Shown here: one piece after another, positions 1 to 4,380 of the stretch
Layout: each line of letters opens with the position of its first letter
How positions within the stretch are numbered: the first letter of the stretch is position 1
Assembly: GCA_031287285.1 (NCBI GenBank)
Contig: JAITTC010000131.1
Coordinates: 1 to 6,520, forward strand
DNA from: Christensenellaceae bacterium
GTDB taxonomy: Bacteria > Bacillota > Clostridia > Christensenellales > UBA1750
Reading direction: 5' to 3'
DNA length: 6,520 nt
Made by a program: the position numbers and the translations under genes
Notes under the pieces: generated by a model
Told to the model about the DNA's origin: nothing
The model's input: only the letters and a program-made list of their open reading frames with translations
Databases searched by the model: none

Positions 1-1263
1 GATGTAAGCAGAGCGCTCAGGCCCGACGGAAACGTATTCGATCGGCACGCCGATCTTCTTTTCTACGAAGGCGATGTACTCACGGGCAGCCTTAGGAAGC
101 TCCTCTTCGCTGCGGCAGGCCGAAATGTCTTCCTTCCAGCCAGGCAGCGTTTCAATGACGGGCTTTGCGCGGCCCAGCCTGGAGCCATAGGGGAAGTCGG
201 TCACGCGCTCGCCGTCGATTTCGTAGGCCACGCAGACCGGGATTTCGTCCATGTACGAGAGCACGTCCAGCAGGGTCAGCGCGATGGAATCAGCGCCCTG
301 CACCCTGGCGCCATAGGCAGTCGCCACCGCGTCAAAGGCGCCAACGCGCCTTGGCCTGCCCGTGGCGGCGCCGTATTCGTGCCCGGCCTCGCGCAGGGCG
401 TGCGCCTCCGGCCCAAAGAACTCGGCCGCGAAGGGGCCTTCGCCCACACAGCTGGAATAGGCCTTGGCCACGCCCAGCGTTCGGTCGATGCGCAGGTTTG
501 GCGCGCCGGCGCCGATTGGCGCGTAGGCTGCCAGGGTCTGCGAGGACGTCGTGTAGGGGTAGATGCCAAAGTCGATGTCGCGCAGGGTGCCAAGCTGGGC
601 CTCAAAGAGGATCTCTTTCTTCGCCTTCGCGGCATCGGTGAGGAAGCGGCCGGCATCAACGACGTATTTTTGGAAGGGCAGCGCGTAGGTTTTGAGCCAG
701 TCGAGGGTTTCTGCAAGCGAGATCTCGGAAGCGCCATAAACGCCCGCGACGCTTAAGTTCTTCCACTCGATCAGGCCCTTCATGGTCTTTTCAAGGGCGG
801 CCCAATCGCCTAAATCGCCGAAGCGAATGGCCTTTTTCATGTATTTATCGCCATAGACATAGGCGATGCCGCGCCTGGTCGAGCCGAACTTGGCATCGCC
901 CAGGCGATCTTCCTCCAGGGCGTCCATCAGGACGTGATAGGGCAGGCAGATCACCGCCCGGTCGCTGATTTTGAGGTTGTTTTCGTCGATTTTCACGCCC
1001 TTTTCGCGCAAAGAGGCGATTTCTTGGGCGAGATGCTGCGCGTCGATCACCATGCCGGTGCCCAAAAGGTTTATGCAGGCCGGATTGAAGATGCCGCAGG
1101 GGATGAGGTTCAGGGCGAACTTACCAAAGGGGTTGACCACCGTGTGGCCCGCGTTGTTGCCGCCCTGGTACCTGACGACGATATCAGCCTCCTGGGCGTG
1201 CATGTCGACCATGCGGCCCTTGCCCTCGTCGCCCCAGTTCACCCCAACGATTGCCTTAAGCAT
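1..1263 (-). CDS. purA: Adenylosuccinate synthase PurA (C-terminal end cut by window edge)
   Basis: This cytosolic enzyme uses GTP to join IMP and L-aspartate into adenylosuccinate, the first step from IMP to AMP. The frame is open for 421 codons from the ATG at 1263 to the window edge with no stop; the family is usually about 420-430 residues, so only a few C-terminal residues are missing. The N-terminal P-loop motif WGDEGKG is at residues 10-16, with the catalytic acid/base pair at Asp12 and His40 (in NNAGHT). The IMP loop GSTRRGIA is at 127-134 and the Arg-rich loop TGRPRRVGAFD at 301-311; a GPER motif, typical of the C-terminus, lies close to the edge. The Asn in GVNWGDEGKG fits my recollection of clostridial PurA. 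The start has a good ribosome site (AGGGGGA) 7 bases upstream. It lies 19 bases after the glutamate synthase gene and has no visible promoter of its own, so it is probably co-transcribed with it. Confidence 0.95.
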   Translation of the reverse strand, partial: MLKAIVGVNWGDEGKGRMVDMHAQEADIVVRYQGGNNAGHTVVNPFGKFALNLIPCGIFNPACINLLGTGMVIDAQHLAQEIASLREKGVKIDENNLKISDRAVICLPYHVLMDALEEDRLGDAKFGSTRRGIAYVYGDKYMKKAIRFGDLGDWAALEKTMKGLIEWKNLSVAGVYGASEISLAETLDWLKTYALPFQKYVVDAGRFLTDAAKAKKEILFEAQLGTLRDIDFGIYPYTTSSQTLAAYAPIGAGAPNLRIDRTLGVAKAYSSCVGEGPFAAEFFGPEAHALREAGHEYGAATGRPRRVGAFDAVATAYGARVQGADSIALTLLDVLSYMDEIPVCVAYEIDGERVTDFPYGSRLGRAKPVIETLPGWKEDISACRSEEELPKAAREYIAFVEKKIGVPIEYVSVGPERSAYI

Positions 1264-1282
1264 GAATTCTTCCCCCTATGTG

Positions 1283-2791
1283 TTATTCGCCCGCGTGCTT
1301 GATGCCGAGGATTTCAAGCTCCTTTTCGTTGAGGCCCACGCCGCGCAGCATCAGGCGGTTGCCGCGCAGGGATTCGATCGCGTTAATCCCCATGCCGCCC
1401 ATCATCTCCATGATCTCGTGCTCCCAGGCGTGAACGAGGTTCACCAGGCGCTGGTAGCCGATATCCGGGTTCAGGCGGCGAACCAGATCGGCCCGCTGCG
1501 TAGCGATGCCCCAGTTGCACTTGCCCACCTGGCAGGCGCGGCAAAGATGGCAGCCAAGGGCGATCAGCGCGGCAGACGCGATGTAGACCGCGTCTGCGCC
1601 CAGGGCGATCGCCTTGACGACATCGGCGCTTGAGCGAACGGAGCCGCCGATGACCAGCGACACGTTGTTGCGGATGCCCTCGTCGCGCAGGCGCCTATCG
1701 ACCGAGGCCAGAGCAAGCTCGATGGGGATGCCCACGTTATCGCGGATGCGAGTGGGCGCGGCGCCCGTGCCGCCTCGGAAGCCGTCGATCGCGATGATAT
1801 CGGCCCCGCTCCTTGCGATGCCGGAGGCGATGGCCGCGACGTTATGCACGGCTGCGATCTTGACGATCACCGGCTTTTCGTAATTCGTGGCCTCTTTGAG
1901 CGAGTGGACGAGCTGGTGCAAGTCCTCGATGGAGTAAATATCGTGGTGCGGCGCCGGGGAAATCGCGTCGGTGCCCTCTGGAATCATGCGGGTGCGCGAA
2001 ACCTCGGCGTTGATCTTTTCGCCGGGGAGATGCCCGCCGATGCCGGGCTTTGCGCCCTGGCCCATCTTGATTTCGATGGCGGCGGCCGCGCTTAGGTATT
2101 CCTCATGCACGCCGAAGCGGCCCGAGGCCACCTGCACGATGGTGTTCTTATCGTAGCGGTAAAAGTCCTGGTGCAGGCCGCCTTCGCCGGTGTTATAGAA
2201 GGTGCCCAGCGCCTCTGCCGCCCTGGCGAGGGACTCGTGCGCGTTGTAGGAGATGGAGCCGTAGCTCATGGCAGAAAAGAGGATGGGCACGCTGAGCTTT
2301 AACTGCGGGGGCGTCTTGGTGATGATCCTGCCCCTTTCATCGCGCCTGATCTCGATGCTCTTTTTGCCAAGGAAGGTCACGCCTTCCATCGGCTCGCGCA
2401 ACGGATCGATCGAAGGGTTGGTCACCTGGGAGGCGTTGATGAGGATCTTATCCCAATAGACCGGGAAATCCTCGGGATTGCCCATGGAAGAGAGCAGCAC
2501 GCCGCCGGTCGCCGCCTGGCGGTAGATCTCTTCGATTTTGGCCTGCTGCCAGTTATGGTTCTTTTTGAAGGCGTTCGTGGTCGGCTCGATCTTCAGCGCG
2601 CGGGTAGGGCAGAGCGAAACGCAGCGCTGGCAGTTCACGCACTGATCGTCTTCACTGACCATCATCTTGAGCTCTTGGTCGTAATGGTGCACCTCGTTGG
2701 CGCACTGCTGCTGGCAGGCGCGGCAGCTGATGCAGCGATTTTGGTTGCGGGCGACCTCATAGGCAGGGTAGATATAGTTAATGCCTGGCAT
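1283..2791 (-). CDS. Glutamate synthase FMN/iron-sulfur domain protein with N-terminal ferredoxin domain
   Basis: This 502-residue protein matches the synthase part of the glutamate synthase large subunit, in the archaeal/clostridial form where the subunit is split into separate proteins. It should reduce 2-oxoglutarate plus ammonia (from glutamine) to glutamate on FMN. Residues 20-61 hold two CxxCxxCxxxC clusters (C20, C23, C26, C30; C51, C54, C57, C61), the pattern of a 2[4Fe-4S] ferredoxin. The FMN barrel follows: SAMSYGSIS at 173-181, TGEGG at 201-205, KMGQGAKPGIGGHLPGEK at 242-259, SPAPHHDIYSIEDL at 288-301, DGFRGGTGAAP at 346-356 and GGSVRSSADV at 382-391. C414, C420 and C425 have the Cx5Cx4C spacing of the [3Fe-4S] ligands in GltB. 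The start is supported by AAGGGGG 9 bases upstream. The gene begins 3 bases after the amidotransferase stop, suggesting coupled translation and a complex of the two. No GXGXG domain is present in it. A less likely alternative is another FMN amino-acid oxidoreductase of the same superfamily, such as the GlxD type. Confidence 0.9.
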   Translation of the reverse strand: MPGINYIYPAYEVARNQNRCISCRACQQQCANEVHHYDQELKMMVSEDDQCVNCQRCVSLCPTRALKIEPTTNAFKKNHNWQQAKIEEIYRQAATGGVLLSSMGNPEDFPVYWDKILINASQVTNPSIDPLREPMEGVTFLGKKSIEIRRDERGRIITKTPPQLKLSVPILFSAMSYGSISYNAHESLARAAEALGTFYNTGEGGLHQDFYRYDKNTIVQVASGRFGVHEEYLSAAAAIEIKMGQGAKPGIGGHLPGEKINAEVSRTRMIPEGTDAISPAPHHDIYSIEDLHQLVHSLKEATNYEKPVIVKIAAVHNVAAIASGIARSGADIIAIDGFRGGTGAAPTRIRDNVGIPIELALASVDRRLRDEGIRNNVSLVIGGSVRSSADVVKAIALGADAVYIASAALIALGCHLCRACQVGKCNWGIATQRADLVRRLNPDIGYQRLVNLVHAWEHEIMEMMGGMGINAIESLRGNRLMLRGVGLNEKELEILGIKHAGE

Positions 2792-2794
2792 GCT

Positions 2795-3883
2795 TTAGTT
2801 CCCCCTTTGGCCTGTGGTGATGATGACCGGCTCGCCGCCCACCGGCGACCAGATTTTAACGTCTTCCTCGAGCACGCGGATGGCGCATTCCTCGCTGGAA
2901 ATATAGGTGCGCGTCTTCCCCTCGCCCACGACCATCGAGCGGAGCTTGAGCCTGTCGTTCAGGGCCATCAGGCCTCCGGTAAAGCCGTAAAGGATCGAAA
3001 AAGGCCCGGTGATGAGCAGGCTTGGGAACATCGAGCGCAAATAGGTCAGCTCCTCGCGCTCTTCCTTTTCCATCCGCTCGATTTTCTCCCAAAACGGGGC
3101 CGCGATGACCTTTGAGGCCTCGGTTAAGCTCAGGCCCTGCCGCCTGGTCAAAAAGTCCAGGATGTAGGTGATGACCTCGGTGTCTGTCAGAAGGGTGCAG
3201 GCATAGCCGAACATCTCGATGAAGCGGCGGTTGGCGTCGTAAGACGAGATCTCGCCGTTGTGAACGATGGTGGAATCGAGCAGGGCGAAGGGGTGCGCGC
3301 CGCCCCACCAGCCGGGGGTGTTCGTTGGGTAGCGGCCATGCGCCGTCCACACAAAACCCTCGTATTCGTCGAGCTTGTAAAACTCGCCCACGTCTTCCGG
3401 GTAGCCCACCGCCTTGAACACGCCCATGTTCTTGCCCGATGAAAAGACGTAGGCGCCCTCGATCGTGCCGTTGATGGCGAAGGTCGCCCGCACGACGAAT
3501 TCCTTTTCGTCAAGCTGCGAAGCGCGCAGCTTATCGGGCCTGGGTTTTGCAAAATAGCGCCAAATCAGCGGCTCTGAGGTGATGTTTTTGTGCTTTTTTG
3601 TGGGGATGACGCCGCTTTCCTGCACCTCGAAATGCTCGAGCAGGAACTTTTCGCCGCGAAGCCTGGCCGCCTCATCGTCAAAGATGAGATGCAGGGCGTA
3701 TTCGTCCTTGTGCTTTGGGTAGATGCCGTAGCCTGCAAAGCCGCCGCCCAGGCCGTTTGATCTGTCGTGCATCGTGGCGATGGAGCGAATCATCTCGCCG
3801 CCGCTGACGGGTTTGCCGTCGTGCGAAACGACGCCCGAAATGGCGCAACCCGCGGGGATGCGTTCTTGCCCCTCTCTGATCAT
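2795..3883 (-). CDS. Class II glutamine amidotransferase, glutaminase component of split glutamate synthase
   Basis: This 362-residue protein is an Ntn-type (class II) glutaminase, related to the N-terminal domain of GltB and to GlxB. It should hydrolyse glutamine and pass ammonia to the FMN protein encoded next. Visible motifs are Cys13 in AGCAISGV (the nucleophile once N-terminal), RSNGLGGGFAGYGIY at 41-55, AHGRYPTNT at 181-189 (glutamine-binding Arg region), AHPF at 196-199, HNGE at 208-211 (Asn and Gly of the oxyanion hole) and TDTEV at 233-237. The C-terminal LMALNDRLKLR (305-315) also fits the family. The ATG at 3883 is set by an excellent Shine-Dalgarno site, and the next Met comes after Cys13, so a 12-residue propeptide must be removed. 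It is the first gene of the minus-strand operon. PurF, GlmS and AsnB are less likely because no matching second domain is present and an FMN synthase gene follows directly. Confidence 0.9.
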   Translation of the reverse strand: MIREGQERIPAGCAISGVVSHDGKPVSGGEMIRSIATMHDRSNGLGGGFAGYGIYPKHKDEYALHLIFDDEAARLRGEKFLLEHFEVQESGVIPTKKHKNITSEPLIWRYFAKPRPDKLRASQLDEKEFVVRATFAINGTIEGAYVFSSGKNMGVFKAVGYPEDVGEFYKLDEYEGFVWTAHGRYPTNTPGWWGGAHPFALLDSTIVHNGEISSYDANRRFIEMFGYACTLLTDTEVITYILDFLTRRQGLSLTEASKVIAAPFWEKIERMEKEEREELTYLRSMFPSLLITGPFSILYGFTGGLMALNDRLKLRSMVVGEGKTRTYISSEECAIRVLEEDVKIWSPVGGEPVIITTGQRGN

Positions 3884-4100
3884 GGAACACCCTCCTTATA
3901 AAACCTTAGAAGAGGCCGTCAACCCCTTTACGCTCGCGCCTGTAATAGGGGAAAGGGCCCCGCTTTATTTTTTATTGGAGGATCAGCCCGCTGGCAAAAC
4001 GCCTCCGGGAAGAACCTGCCTTGCATTTTCGGCCATTGGGCCCAAAAACCTCATTTTCAAAGGCGAGAAGGCCAAAAGCCGAAATTCGCGACTGAAACCC
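3884..4100 (-). other. Long, hairpin-rich 5' leader of the glutamate synthase operon
   Basis: About 215 bases lie between the predicted minus-strand start site and the amidotransferase ATG, with no credible gene. Three inverted repeats can be drawn by eye. The first pairs 4078-4084 with 4027-4033 (7 bp, TTTCGGC/GCCGAAA), continued inward by a TTGG/CCAA stem, and spans about 58 bases. The second pairs 4002-4006 with 3977-3981 (GGAGG/CCTCC), with a small GCC/GGC stem inside. The third, 3951-3923, has CCCCT/AGGGG, TTAC/GTAA and GC/GC stems closed by a GCGA tetraloop on the minus strand, with small bulges. None is followed by a clear U-tract in the minus direction, so I do not call a terminator. 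I do not recognise a known riboswitch. The length and structure suggest post-transcriptional control, but that is inference. Confidence 0.4.
3890..3897 (-). promoter_or_regulatory. Ribosome binding site of the amidotransferase gene
   Basis: AAGGAGGG on the minus strand lies 6 bases before the ATG at 3883. It fixes this start and so shows that the catalytic Cys is residue 13 rather than residue 2. Confidence 0.85.
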
Positions 4101-4106
4101 AAAAGT

Positions 4107-4135
4107 AGTTTAGGGGCAATCGCGGAACTTGTCAA
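4107..4135 (-). promoter_or_regulatory. Candidate sigma-A promoter for the amidotransferase-glutamate synthase-purA operon
   Basis: On the minus strand, a perfect -35 TTGACA (4135-4130) is followed after 17 bases by TAAACT (4112-4107), which matches four of six bases of the -10 consensus. Transcription would start near 4100, giving a leader of about 215 bases. It is the best-scoring promoter I see by eye upstream of the operon, but the -10 is only moderate. Confidence 0.5.
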
Positions 4136-4168
4136 TGTGTGAAGAAGCCCCGCTCTGTTATGTTTCTG

Positions 4169-4202
4169 AAAAAATGCAGGATCGCATCGCCCATCCTGCA
4201 TT
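4169..4202 (-). repeat. Perfect inverted repeat with minus-strand U-tract between the divergent promoters
   Basis: ATGCAGGAT (4174-4182) and ATCCTGCAT (4193-4201) are perfect inverted copies separated by 10 bases, extended by one A-T pair to 4173/4202. Read on the minus strand, the hairpin is followed directly by a run of T (4174-4169), the form of a rho-independent terminator. No minus-strand gene ends here, since the next gene upstream, glnN, is on the plus strand. It may stop antisense or spurious transcription towards the glutamate synthase operon, end a very short minus-strand RNA, or be a protein operator with half-sites about two helical turns apart. Confidence 0.55.
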
Positions 4203-4240
4203 CGGCGCTGTTATTTCCGTATTAAGCGGCTGGCCGGGGG

Positions 4241-4270
4241 TTGACAGCGCTCTTTTCGCAAGGGTATACT
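4241..4270 (+). promoter_or_regulatory. Sigma-A promoter of glnN
   Basis: A perfect -35 TTGACA (4241-4246) is followed by an 18-base spacer and TATACT (4265-4270), five of six matches to the -10 consensus. The predicted start lies near 4277, about 104 bases before the glnN ATG and only a few bases before the first leader hairpin. Confidence 0.8.
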
Positions 4271-4279
4271 GGATTCATA

Positions 4280-4314
4280 CAGCAAAGACGCTGAGGCATA
4301 GCATTGGTCTATGC
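4280..4314 (+). promoter_or_regulatory. Candidate ANTAR-type tandem hairpin antiterminator site in the glnN leader
   Basis: The first hairpin has a CAGC/GCTG stem (4280-4283 with 4290-4293) and the hexaloop AAAGAC (4284-4289), with A at loop position 1 and G at position 4. The stretch 4281-4293 agrees with the published EutV-type motif AGCAANGRRGCUY, as I recall it, at 11 of 13 places. The second hairpin pairs GCATAG (4296-4301) with CTATGC (4309-4314); its loop is C plus ATTGGT, so the A-to-G spacing is kept but the loop is 7 rather than 6 bases. ANTAR-domain proteins are known to bind such paired hairpins and prevent a terminator from forming. The regulator gene is not in this window. Confidence 0.6.
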
Positions 4315-4338
4315 TCGTCAGGTCTTTTTTCTTTTTTT
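4284..4338 (+). terminator. Rho-independent terminator (attenuator) in the glnN leader
   Basis: The stem pairs GAC (4287-4289) with GTC (4322-4324), CTGA (4291-4294) with TCAG (4318-4321), G4295 with T4315, and GCATAG (4296-4301) with CTATGC (4309-4314). G4290 and the CG at 4316-4317 bulge out. A T-rich run follows (six T, C, seven T; 4325-4338), and AAA at 4284-4286 can pair with its first bases. The lower stem uses bases that the first hairpin (4280-4293) also needs, so the two exclude each other. Lying between the promoter and glnN, it would end transcription early unless antitermination occurs. Confidence 0.75.
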
Positions 4339-4367
4339 CTAAGGTCAACAACCAAAATTTTGAGTTT

Positions 4368-4375
4368 GGAGGAAA
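4368..4375 (+). promoter_or_regulatory. Ribosome binding site that sets the glnN start
   Basis: GGAGGAAA lies just before the ATG at 4381, with 8 bases between GGAGG and the start codon. The reading frame stays open upstream to 4129, but that extension runs through the promoter and terminator, so 4381 is the true start. Confidence 0.9.
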
Positions 4376-4380
4376 GTCAC

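Noticed and set aside
276..737. 153-codon minus-strand open frame overlapping purA in another frame
   Set aside because: The purA frame is continuous through this region with conserved residues, and the alternative frame is Arg/Pro/Ser-rich without family features.
2555..3115. 186-codon plus-strand open frame spanning the FMN protein/amidotransferase junction
   Set aside because: It lies antisense to two clearly identified genes and has no motif; it is a GC-driven shadow frame.
3895..3922. TTGACG and TATAAG with a 16-base spacer directly before the amidotransferase gene (minus strand)
   Set aside because: The -10 would overlap the ribosome site and transcription would start within a few bases of the ATG, removing the Shine-Dalgarno sequence. 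The upstream TTGACA/TAAACT pair is more sensible.
3983..4201. 72-codon minus-strand open frame in the intergenic region, considered as a leader peptide
   Set aside because: It starts inside the inverted repeat, has no Shine-Dalgarno site, no run of Glu or Gln codons and no family resemblance.
4353..4362. Palindrome CAAAATTTTG before the glnN ribosome site
   Set aside because: It is a short, AT-only core that can arise by chance and has no loop to form an RNA hairpin; there is no partner copy nearby.
4129..4380. N-terminal extension of the glnN frame to an ATG at 4129
   Set aside because: The extension would run through the glnN promoter, leader hairpins and terminator, and it has no family similarity. 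The strong GGAGG site before 4381 and the standard GlnN N-terminus decide for 4381.
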